From Phorcus lineatus (Eukaryota; Mollusca; Gastropoda; Trochida; Trochidae): a stretch of DNA of 64,000 nt. The translations under genes and the position numbers were made by a program. Location: positions 28,078,908-28,142,907 of the forward strand of contig OV121083.1 in NCBI GenBank assembly GCA_921293015.1, read 5' to 3'. Below, piece after piece: positions 57,601 to 64,000 of the stretch. The number at the start of each line of letters is the position of its first letter. Within the stretch, counting starts at the first letter, position 1. The notes under the pieces were generated by a model, which searched no databases, was not told the origin of the DNA, and was given only the letters and a program-made list of their open reading frames with translations.

Positions 57601-60600
57601 TTGTTGCAGGTGCTTGAACCGATCCAGCCCTGGTTTCCTGTGTCTCTGAGTACCAACATGTTGGCTCACAGCCACACAGACAATCATACAGCAGAGGTAT
57701 ATCTTCACCAGGAGACATACACACCATACTAATATGGCACAATTGTTGTGCATTGATGTAAGATGATGTTAAGTGAACTTTGTGTTCACTTCTTTAAACC
57801 AGTCAATTTGAAAGGAAACAAACGAAAATGATTGTAAAACATCTAATCTGATGTAAATGATATGTTGGCTGATTGCAGAGCGCTGTGAGTCGCTGTCTGG
57901 TTCCACGTGAGATCCCAAGGAGTGTGTGCCACCTGATTAGCATCTGTGTTGAGGAGGGATTCCAGAAAGAGGCTCTGAAGATGATGCAGCCCTACACCTC
58001 CATGTGTCCAACCCCACACATCCTCGCCATACTTATCAACAACGTGCTGCTGGTAACTGACTACTTGATTGTTTCGCTCTCTAGTTGTCGATTGAAAAGG
58101 GCTTTCAAAATGACATTGAGCGAATATTACCATGGTTTAGATTTCCCTGAATAATAAAAAAAAAAAATCCATTTGCAGCTTTTGGTTCAATGTCTTATCG
58201 TTTATTGTCCAAAAATTATTTCACCCTCCTGCATGTCTACTCTTTTCTAACAACAGATTTTATGCACTTTGAGTCTGAAGCATAAAATAACACATATCAT
58301 TCTGAAATGCACCAGAAAGCCAAGTCAACGTATATCGCACAAGGAGCGCACAGTTTGTTAATGGAGAGCCTGAATCACCACCCACCTACCACCAAGCTGG
58401 TGCGAGACATCTACCTTAGTGCCTTCGGGACACACAGTCAGGAGGGAGTCTGGACGTTTGTTTGCTCGATAATCAGGTATGAACAATGTCTTCATCCAAC
58501 ATCATGACCATCAGGTTTAGTCTTCGATCAAATTTATGAATAGTGATCGGTACAATTCTTGTCAACCTGTAATTGCCACAATGTTAGTTGTAAACAACCA
58601 TCTCCGGGAATAATATTAACCTCTTCTTAAAAAAAAATTGAAATTATCTTTGAAAGGTAGTCATCTTATGGCGACACGTTTCCAAATCACTATCCAAAGT
58701 AACGTTATAACATTTTAAATTGAATATTATTTTATCAATCAATGCACCTAACAGACAAAGCATTTTGAATTCAATTTAAATGTAGTTAACTTTTACCTGT
58801 GCTTGTTTCCTGTCATCTACAAATGACACTCCCTTTTCCCTCATGTTCCAGGGGTGCTTTGATTGAGTCTGACACTCAGGACAGGCACGTGCTAGCACTG
58901 CAGTATTTCCTGGCGGTCTTCAGGCTCGACTTCACTCACTTCCTCAACCAGTAAGTGGTCCAGCACCGACTTGATCTTGAAGAACACCTGGCTTCAAAGC
59001 ACTAGACTGGCTATTAATGAAGTTCCATAGATATTGATGTTCTTTGTCTAGAGAAGTAGTTAATATTGAAAGATTTAACCTGGCTAGCTGGAATACACTT
59101 ATAGTTTTAAAAGTGTTTTCAATGCCTATTATTCCTATCTTTTATGAAACTCTTAAAACCATTTAAATTGTGGCTCTGATATTCCTGTTTATATGCAGAA
59201 AACAATGTTCTGATTCCATTTAATTGCGATTGTAAGTGCTATGCCATGTTGTCTCCAGATGCAAGATGAGTGAAGAGAAGCAAGGTCGGGGCGTGTACAG
59301 GTCATGCATGCTGGTGCAGTGTCTGTGGTCCCCCTCCTACCTCATGTTCTCCAACCTGCGCACACAGACTCTCCTCGATCTTCTTGAACAGGCCCTTCTC
59401 CTCCCTAAACACTCACCACACAAGGTGCTCATCTACACTCATCGCTCAGCTTTCACTAACATATATATGCAGTAGTTTTGTGTTTCATCTATATTGTGAT
59501 CAATGAATTTCAATCATTGGCTGGGTTCTTAGCTTTTGCACCTTTAATGTCTGGGCTACAAAACAGTATACGTCTCTCCAGTCAATATTGTATGAACATT
59601 TTCTTGCGTCACTTTCACTAAGTGGCAGTATTGATTGATAGATGTGTGCAAAATGGCTATAGTTTTACAAATTTGGTTTGTCTGATGAATGTGAAGAAAT
59701 ATATTTGACATTAATGCATCTGTGTCATCACTGTATCAAGACATGAGTCTTTCTTGTGTTGCTTTAAGGTTGATACTGATGGTTGATGTTACAGAGGGTC
59801 CTGCTGGAGTGTATTCTTGGCTTCGTGTCAATGGCTGCCCAGGCGTGTGACGTTGCTGACAACACCCCTACAGACAGACATCATGACATTGGGGAGAGGG
59901 CCACTCTGTTCGTCAGGGAGCTCACCAACAGGATCATAGGTGGGTAGCTGTCTCACACAGGAGAGGACAGTAAGAGTTGTGTTCATCAGTGTTGCTTCAA
60001 CATTAGATGTTGTGTGATTCGGTTTCTTGATTGATGAATTTAGAAAATGCTCTTTAGAGAACTGTTTTCACTTCGAGAGAAGAGTTTTGAACTCTCCAAA
60101 CTTAACTGGGGTACAACAAAGATTGATCCTGAGTAAAGATGATGTGTAGACTAATCTTCTTACAACAAGTTTCAACAAGATAAGGACAGGGTAAGGATAT
60201 GTATAACAGAAGTTTGAGAAAAACATAAGTGTGGTATATATAGTGCAAACATTCAGCACAGGGTGTGAGAGAGGCATGTACTTGAGGAAGTGTTTGACCT
60301 TTTCTCACAGGGTCCTGTATAGAGGAGGAAACAACATTGGTGACTACTCTGAAGAATCTGCAACCAAGCTGGCTCTGTACAAAGATTTGTCAGGTAGTTT
60401 TCAAATACTTTTTCTTCAACCAAACTGTAGAAGTTACAGAGGTCTTGTTTTTCTCAGAGTTTAGTGTAGAAGTTAATTAATGAACAAAGAGAAGACAAAA
60501 GAAAGGCTCAAAGAATCAGCACTTTGCTGATGTTCCAGTTTAAATTAATTCTAAGTAAATTATTTACATGACGGTTCTTGAATAATCAGGACCTTTCAAT

Positions 60601-63600
60601 GGCATTTATACTTAGGAATATATCATTGAGTTGTAGTTCTGGTAAATTGGTCACTCTCAATTGTTTTGTGCAACTAAAGTAAACACCACATGATTCTGAT
60701 GATGTCTCTGTCAATGTGACATGTATTTCAGATCCTCCTGGGTCACATGGATGACTTCCTGCTCATGGTGCCGCCTGACGATCATTGTGTCACTCTCACC
60801 AAAATTGTGAGTAACAGTTTATTGACTAGTTGTACCATCGTCATTGATAATGACCAATTTCACTCTGTAATGTTTCATGGATTCAGTGGTATTGTTATTC
60901 ACATGTTATGCTGAAAATAATGTTGATTACGAATGTTGTTCACATTACCACATTGAAAACATTTTTAGATACCATTAACTGATTTGCTGTCTTATTAGGT
61001 GTCACAGTATTTCTTTCTGCTTCCAAGACTGTCACAAGCAGATAATGGAATGAAGCATGCCAACTCCCTGCCCAACAAACGGTGAGTCTGTTATCCTACA
61101 AGATGATAGTATTTCTGTTATCCTACTAGATGATAGTCTTTCTATTATCCTACAAGATGATAGTATTTCTGTTATCCTACAAGATGATAGTCTTTCTGTT
61201 ATCCTACTAGATGATAGTCTTTCTGTTATCCTACTAGATGATAGTCTTTCTGTTATCCTACTAGATGATAGTCTTTCTGTTATCCTACAAGATGATAGTC
61301 TTTCTGTTATCCTACTAGATGATAGTCTTTCTGTTATCCTACTAGATGATAGTATTTCTGTTATCCTTCCAGATGATAGTCTTTCTGTTATCCTACAAGA
61401 TGATAGTATTTCTGTTATCCTACAAGATGATAGTCTTTCTGTTATCCTACTAGATGATAGTCTTTCTGTTATCCTACAAGATGATAGTATTTCTGTTATC
61501 CTACAAGATGATAGTATTTCTGTTATCCTACTAGATGATAGTCTTTCTATTATCCTACAAGATGATAGTATTTCTGTTATCCTACTAGATGATAGTCTTT
61601 CTGTTATCCTACTAGATTATAGTCTTTCTGTTATCCTTCTAGATGATAGTTTTACTTTTTCATAACATCATTTGTCCTACTCATGCATTCATATTAAGAA
61701 ATATCAATCATCTTGTTATTAACATATGGGTTGTAAATTTTAAGGTAAAACTTTCCAACTTGAAATAATAAAAGTATCCTGTGCTTTTTAATTTTTCTGT
61801 GAGAAGTTGGAAAATGAGCTGAGTGATTTACCTCAATATTAGATGAATGATTAGATTAGTTAAATTAAGTATGTAAACCTAACCTAAAGATCTACAATAT
61901 GTATTTGCAATTGGTAAACACTTTCTTGTGATAAATTAGTATTGTTGTATTCCAGGAACCGGCGTTCTAAAATTTCTTCATTGGAGGAACAGAACAAAGC
62001 GATTGAAGATCAACCTAACTCAGACATGGCTGCCAAGATCAACAAGCGCAATCACCTAGGTAACTTGAGGACAAACTCTTGTTGTTGTATGTACATATTA
62101 AAAAAGAAATACAAGATTTGGAGTATGGGCTCGATACAGAATTAACACGATCCTCAAAATGATTTTTTGTTTGCTGGTTTTTAACTCTTTGAGTGTAATG
62201 GAAAGCTTATTATTTTAGATTCTTTGTCAAGCACAAGATAACTGACAATATACTTGACTGACTAGATATACTTGTGTATGAACTGTAGGAGAGACAGCAC
62301 TGCACACTGCTTGTATAAAGAATGACGTGCCGAGACTCAGACAGCTGCTGGTGGTTCCAGGTGAGATCAAATCAAGTCTTTTGTTTCTCTATAGGTGACA
62401 AGCCTCAAGTCAAAATGAGTTCAAACAATATTTAGGTGGGTTAGTGGATGCATGCTTGGTTACCCAGGACTGAATGTTCCTTTGCTATTCACTCTGTCAC
62501 CCCTGCTACATTTCCAGTAAAAGTCACTGGGAAAGAGTATAGAAACATCAAGCCCTGGGAGAAGTTGGTGGGTTCTCTGTATCGAATGTGTTCTTGTATC
62601 TGTCTAACATTGTAGCTTGCTCAGACAGACTTTCTAATTTTATGACAAGATATACAGCATTCCTTGACAGTACTGTACTGGATGAGCATCATGTAATAAC
62701 AACATACTAGAAACTAGTTTTTAGTTGTCATTGGCAGTGGAGTTCGTGTTTTTTTTAAAAACTCATGTCTAAAAAATTTATAGGATTTGTTTTTTCACAG
62801 AACTATTTATCTGCTTATTGGTGACCTGCACACCAGATGTCCTTTACAGTGGGACAATTTATCATTGCTTCTGTATCACGTCTCAATCTTCAACTGAGTG
62901 TATGAATGACAACAGGTATCGAGGTGAATGCACAGGATAACGCTGGCTGGACGCCGCTACACGAGGCCTGTAACAAGGGACATATAGACTGTGTGGAGGC
63001 TCTCCTACAGTATGTCCCTGCCAGGACAGTCGACTCCTACTTCAAGAAAGGTGAGAGTCATCTTTTTGATGATGAAGTCACACTGCTTGTAGAAACAGAC
63101 TGTATATGCACAAGGAGGGATCGCTGATGGAGATCATTACTGTTCATAGAAATCATGAGCCGAAACAATATTAAGCATCATGAAATGAAAGTGTTTAAGG
63201 TGAAAAGGGGTTTCTCTTGGTGTGTATATGCCTTTATCAATGTAGAATCTCTTTGAATTGATCGGTTACTTTGAAGTATGTTAAACATTTAGTAGGAATT
63301 TATTATGGTGACAGTGTTTGATTGAACATGCCAGAAAGCAGCAGACGTGTGGACCTGATGTCAACGACCCCGGATGGTGTCACCCCACTTCATGATGCTG
63401 TAGCAAACAACAGAATGGATGTTTGTCGCCTTCTCCTCAAGTATGGAGGTGTGTTTTTGTAAAGATTAAGATTAAAAAAATTTCGATGCAAAGTTATAAG
63501 ATAATTATGCTAATATGTACCCCAAGGAGGATTCCCTTAAAAGAATCTGCACCCTCTTCAGGTTGATGCAAGTTTCTTTACCCATGCAATGGCCTGGAGG

Positions 63601-63909
63601 TACCGGTTTTGACAGTGTTGCCCCTCATGACAGTGAATGAATAAAATACTGTATAAAATAAATAAAATATGATGATTTTGATTTCGAATTTTAAAAAAAG
63701 GATATTGAAGCTATTAAAGATGTATGAGGAGCAAGATCACATGTACACTAACTGATGTGTTGCATCCACAGGTCCAGAGCTGCTGAAGCAGCAAACTAGC
63801 GCTGGTCAGTGTGCAGGTGACCTCGCCTCAACCCCCAGCATGCAGAGTCTGCTCACCGTCGCCCCCACACCCTTCAAACATAGGGCTGAGGACCTCTCCT
63901 CATCGCAAG
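48473..63909 (+). CDS. SLF1: SLF1 (ANKRD32) homologue, SMC5-SMC6 complex localization factor 1; partial at the C-terminus, 21 coding exons
   Basis: Vertebrate SLF1 binds phosphorylated RAD18 through tandem N-terminal BRCT domains and, with SLF2, loads SMC5-SMC6 at DNA lesions in the nucleus. Exons: 48473-48601, 49204-49282, 49784-50018, 52834-53023, 53149-55252, 56571-56693, 57039-57160, 57610-57696, 57879-58052, 58316-58476, 58852-58950, 59259-59424, 59795-59939, 60311-60393, 60732-60806, 60999-61081, 61956-62059, 62289-62360, 62916-63050, 63335-63448, 63772-63909. All junctions are AG..GT and all phases agree, giving about 1539 residues: BRCT1 (about 12-100), BRCT2 (about 125-211), a serine-rich region (212-912), a KKRK nuclear localization motif (about 988), an alpha-helical NSE5-like region (about 995-1380) and ankyrin repeats (from about 1380). 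Human SLF1 is about 1058 residues; the excess is mostly the long exon 5. The end lies beyond the right edge. Confidence 0.9.
48683..48996 (+). mobile_element. full-length tRNA-derived SINE (314 bp)
   Basis: Flanked by an 8-bp target duplication TATATTTC (48675-48682 and 48997-49004). The head has a pol III A box (TAGCGCAGTGGTTAGCA, from 48692) and B box (GGTTCAAATCC, 48736-48746) at tRNA spacing, followed by an unrelated body and a tail containing ttgaaagtggcattaaaccc without a long poly-A. It lies in SLF1 intron 1, sense to the gene. Confidence 0.88.
49204..49282 (+). CDS. SLF1: SLF1 exon 2: BRCT1 core
   Basis: Acceptor ttatccag, donor gtaaat. It encodes SFKACCTHLICGKLSRSEKF then LGALAT. 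The THLI strand and SEKFLGA helix match human SLF1 (THLI...KSEKFLAA), and the lysine in SEK corresponds to the phosphate-binding lysine of the human domain. Confidence 0.92.
49784..50018 (+). CDS. SLF1: SLF1 exon 3: end of BRCT1, linker and start of BRCT2
   Basis: The acceptor gaaaccaag is a weak pyrimidine context but is fixed by phase. It encodes GKWILKPEYVIACNKADEWL, the signature tryptophan helix of BRCT1, then FEW, the APMRWR motif shared with human SLF1 (APKRWR), and FKGWNVSVLVSD, the first strand of BRCT2. Donor gtgaat. Confidence 0.92.
50019..52833 (+). other. SLF1 intron 3 (2.8 kb), repeat-rich
   Basis: Left part: a direct repeat gtggc(t/c)gaattttccagc at about 50089 and 50142, and a CpG-rich stretch with GAGCGCATGCGCG (NRF1-like) near 50381. 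Middle: the degenerate ~190-bp array (50520-51985). Right: another CpG-containing stretch to about 52480. No exon or ORF of note. Confidence 0.65.
50520..51985. repeat. degenerate ~190-bp periodic repeat field, about eight units
   Basis: A phrase like gcaaattttatatggaattg + aagacaatttttctct + ttttgatataaaaat recurs near 50540, 50812, 51004, 51185, 51383, 51556, 51765 and 51935 (spacings about 170-270, mostly 170-210). In the last three units it is preceded by ttgctgtatctttatt-type words (51527, 51724, 51901). Units are highly diverged. Confidence 0.7.
52834..53023 (+). CDS. SLF1: SLF1 exon 4: BRCT2
   Basis: Acceptor gtggttcag, donor gtaggt. It encodes LLTSGGAKLYSLKLPVKDPM, then ITFIFTD and YGILLLKPDFIGDFLIH. 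The GG turn, hydrophobic central strand and C-terminal helix describe a second BRCT repeat whose usual tryptophan is replaced (FIGDFL), as in human SLF1 (YLGDFL). Confidence 0.88.
53149..55252 (+). CDS. SLF1: SLF1 exon 5: very long serine/lysine-rich disordered exon
   Basis: One uninterrupted exon of 2104 nt (about 701 codons), acceptor cattgcag, donor gtgagt. An alternative donor aaggtgatc at 55243 would break phase with exon 6. It is rich in S, K, Q, T and R with no predicted globular domain. Visible linear motifs: two SUMO-interaction-like motifs (VIQIGSDSS at 53536 and LITVSDDSESSE at 54724); five basic motifs of the form R-x-S-x-R-hydrophobic (53478-54580); and near its end several SPxK/SPRK sites (SPGKASPRKKK, SPRKASPMK, SPRKL). 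These look like kinase and SUMO regulatory sites. The human linker at this position is far shorter, so the length is unusual. Confidence 0.88.
55321..56417. mobile_element. hAT-like non-autonomous DNA transposon (1097 bp)
   Basis: Perfect 8-bp target duplication CTATCTAT at 55313-55320 and 56418-56425. The ends read TAGTGTTGGGAATCGG and, inverted, TAGTGGTGTTCCGATT: short imperfect TIRs of hAT type. Subterminal words repeat: ATCGGTTG on the left, ACTCGAT on the right, as expected for transposase binding. No transposase ORF. It contains a perfect 23-bp inverted repeat (55813-55835 with 55892-55914). Confidence 0.88.
55813..55914. repeat. perfect 23-bp inverted repeat inside the hAT-like element
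   Basis: tgatcattttgacttgacag+agt is mirrored exactly by act+ctgtcaagtcaaaatgatca with a 56-bp spacer. It may be a nested foldback element or an internal hairpin of the host element. Confidence 0.9.
56571..56693 (+). CDS. SLF1: SLF1 exon 6
   Basis: Acceptor gtctgcag, donor gtagga. It encodes VCSQPESPRDCELKVFLPSR then AEVLEEDVHYVCQETAPSNSS. Identity rests on phase continuity and position. It follows a 1.3 kb intron holding the hAT-like element. Confidence 0.8.
57039..57160 (+). CDS. SLF1: SLF1 exon 7: nuclear localization motif
   Basis: Acceptor gtttttag, donor gtaagt. It encodes ESERPTPPTNSLKSVCPAKR then KIFEDEKPADHPPVKKRKMA. PPVKKRKM is a monopartite nuclear localization signal of the P-K-K-x-R-K type, consistent with a nuclear repair factor. 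Confidence 0.82.
57350..57442. mobile_element. 93-bp MITE remnant with CAGTGGC termini
   Basis: The left end CAGTGGCGGATCCAGGAATT and the inverted right end CAGTGGCAGATCATGACTTT share a CAGTGGC-GATC terminus. CAGTGGCGGATCCAG is a recurrent animal hAT-type terminus (from memory). Flanking 8-mers do not match, so it is an old or deleted copy. In SLF1 intron 7. Confidence 0.6.
57610..57696 (+). CDS. SLF1: SLF1 exon 8
   Basis: Acceptor gttgcag, donor gtatat. It encodes VLEPIQPWFPVSLSTNMLAH then SHTDNHTAE, 29 codons in frame at both ends. Assigned by phase and position; the start of the region that in human SLF1 forms the NSE5-like SLF2-binding domain. Confidence 0.78.
57879..58052 (+). CDS. SLF1: SLF1 exon 9: NSE5-like helical region
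   Basis: Acceptor gattgcag, donor gtaact. It encodes CLVPREIPRSVCHLISICVE, then FQKEALKMMQPYTSMCPTPH and ILAILINNVLL, a run of amphipathic helices without stops. 58 codons, in frame at both ends. Confidence 0.85.
58316..58476 (+). CDS. SLF1: SLF1 exon 10: NSE5-like helical region
   Basis: Acceptor tgcaccag, donor gtatga. It encodes AQGAHSLLMESLNHHPPTTK, LVRDIYLSAF and EGVWTFVCSII: helical, with phase 0 in and two bases out. Confidence 0.85.
58852..58950 (+). CDS. SLF1: SLF1 exon 11
   Basis: Acceptor atgttccag, donor gtaagt. It encodes GALIESDTQDRHVLALQYFL then AVFRLDFTHFLN. Helical; phase joins exons 10 and 12. Confidence 0.85.
59259..59424 (+). CDS. SLF1: SLF1 exon 12
   Basis: Acceptor gtctccag, donor gtgctc. 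It encodes YRSCMLVQCLWSPSYLMFSN then LRTQTLLDLLEQALLLPKHS, two hydrophobic helices of the NSE5-like region. Confidence 0.85.
59795..59939 (+). CDS. SLF1: SLF1 exon 13
   Basis: Acceptor atgttacag, donor gtgggt. It encodes RVLLECILGFVSMAAQACDV then ERATLFVRELTNRII. Confidence 0.85.
60311..60393 (+). CDS. SLF1: SLF1 exon 14
   Basis: Acceptor tttctcacag, donor gtagtt. It encodes SCIEEETTLVTTLKNLQPSW then LCTKICQ. LQPSWL resembles a conserved stretch in vertebrate SLF1 (from memory). Another frame is longer over this stretch, but only this one joins its neighbours. Confidence 0.8.
60732..60806 (+). CDS. SLF1: SLF1 exon 15
   Basis: Acceptor gtatttcag, donor gtgagt. It encodes ILLGHMDDFLLMVPPDDHCV then TLTKI. 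25 codons, in frame at both ends; too short for ORF finding. Confidence 0.82.
60999..61081 (+). CDS. SLF1: SLF1 exon 16
   Basis: Acceptor cttattag, donor gtgagt. It encodes VSQYFFLLPRLSQADNGMKH then ANSLPNK. A 27-bp minisatellite starts only a few bases beyond the donor. Read into the intron, the SLF1 frame meets a stop at once (CGG TGA), so the repeat is not part of the protein. Confidence 0.85.
61084..61655. repeat. 27-bp minisatellite, 21 units, abutting an SLF1 splice donor
   Basis: Units of the form tctgttatcctactagatga+tagtctt, about 21 in a row, differing mainly at two sites (ctaC/T-a-aga and agtC/Att). Because 27 is a multiple of 3 and one frame lacks stops, a spurious open frame of about 200 codons arises (repeating SxSVILxDD). 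The array begins within 3 bases of the exon 16 donor. Confidence 0.95.
61956..62059 (+). CDS. SLF1: SLF1 exon 17: basic linker into the ankyrin repeats
   Basis: Acceptor gtattccag, donor gtaact. It encodes NRRSKISSLEEQNKAIEDQP then NSDMAAKINKRNHL; the end (KRNHLG) is the first turn of ankyrin repeat 1. Confidence 0.87.
62289..62360 (+). CDS. SLF1: SLF1 exon 18: ankyrin repeat 1
   Basis: Acceptor aactgtag, donor gtgaga. It encodes ETALHTACIKNDVPRLRQLL then VVP. G-E-T-A-L-H-x-A is the canonical ankyrin helix-turn start. 72 nt, phase 1 at both ends. Confidence 0.92.
62916..63050 (+). CDS. SLF1: SLF1 exon 19: ankyrin repeat 2
   Basis: Acceptor tgacaacag, donor gtgaga. It encodes IEVNAQDNAGWTPLHEACNK then GHIDCVEALLQYVP. 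N-x-x-D-N-x-G-W-T-P-L-H-E-A is a near-perfect ankyrin consensus; the variant NAGWTPLHEAC recurs in nuclear ankyrin proteins such as BARD1, TONSL and SLF1. Confidence 0.94.
63335..63448 (+). CDS. SLF1: SLF1 exon 20: ankyrin repeat 3
   Basis: Acceptor catgccag, donor gtgtgt. It encodes ESSRRVDLMSTTPDGVTPLH then DAVANNRMDVCRLLLKYG, an ankyrin repeat after a loop slightly longer than usual. Confidence 0.92.
63772..63909 (+). CDS. SLF1: SLF1 exon 21: end of ankyrin region (last exon in window)
   Basis: Acceptor catccacag, donor gtaaca. It encodes PELLKQQTSAGQCAGDLAST then PSMQSLLTV, a capping ankyrin helix pair, then PFKHRAEDLSSSQ. It leaves one base, so coding continues beyond 64000. Confidence 0.88.
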
Positions 63910-64000
63910 GTAACACTCGCTCCTTGTTGTGGTATTATAGCTCTTAAAACCATGTGCTTTGGTACATATTAATCAGTTAAACCTTTTTGTGGTTTACAAT

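Noticed and set aside
61057-61665. 202-codon open frame repeating SxSVILxDD
   Set aside because: It is the 27-bp minisatellite read in its one stop-free frame. It is out of frame with SLF1 exon 16 and starts inside that exon, so no protein is claimed.
1-64000. CRISPR arrays, bacterial operons or phage genes
   Set aside because: The window is intron-rich animal DNA; the tandem arrays lack the repeat-spacer structure of CRISPR.

Overview
This is a 64 kb piece of animal nuclear DNA. The genes are split into many short exons with GT..AG introns, intergenic and intronic DNA is AT-rich, and interspersed repeats are frequent. The protein sequences are clearly metazoan. Repeat types (a tRNA-headed SINE, short degenerate tandem families, many MITE-like elements) suggest a mollusc, probably a gastropod. 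That taxonomic call is inference from sequence style, not a database match.

Two genes lie head to head. Left, minus strand, about 110-40081: an EFR3 / rolling blackout homologue, the palmitoylated membrane anchor of the PI4KA (PI4KIIIalpha) complex. I resolved 16 coding exons whose phases join without conflict into about 663 residues. The exon with the start codon (upstream of 40081) was not found, and roughly the last 100 residues fall off the left edge. Right, plus strand, 48473 to beyond 63909: an SLF1 (ANKRD32, SMC5-SMC6 localization factor 1) homologue. I resolved 21 coding exons that join in phase into about 1539 residues: tandem BRCT, one very long low-complexity exon, a nuclear localization motif, the NSE5-like helical region and C-terminal ankyrin repeats. 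The C-terminus falls off the right edge.

Region by region: 1-8.8 kb holds ten clustered EFR3 C-terminal exons with short introns; 8.8-38.4 kb has four isolated exons separated by large introns (the largest 14.5 kb) that carry most of the mobile elements; 38.4-40.1 kb holds four N-terminal exons; 40.1-48.5 kb is the region between the genes, with several diverged repeat families; 48.5-64 kb is SLF1, with a SINE, a roughly 190-bp degenerate repeat field, a hAT-like element and a 27-bp minisatellite in its introns.

Mobile elements: three copies of a 622-bp TTAA-flanked MITE (one interrupted by a 2561-bp element with 25-bp perfect terminal inverted repeats), a 1097-bp hAT-like element with a perfect 8-bp target duplication, and a full-length tRNA-derived SINE with an 8-bp duplication. 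The two genes have no known shared pathway: EFR3 acts in plasma-membrane phosphoinositide synthesis and SLF1 in nuclear DNA repair. The most interesting points are SUMO-interacting-like motifs inside SLF1 (combining features that vertebrates split between SLF1 and SIMC1), a phase-neutral candidate cassette exon in EFR3, and the nested transposon.
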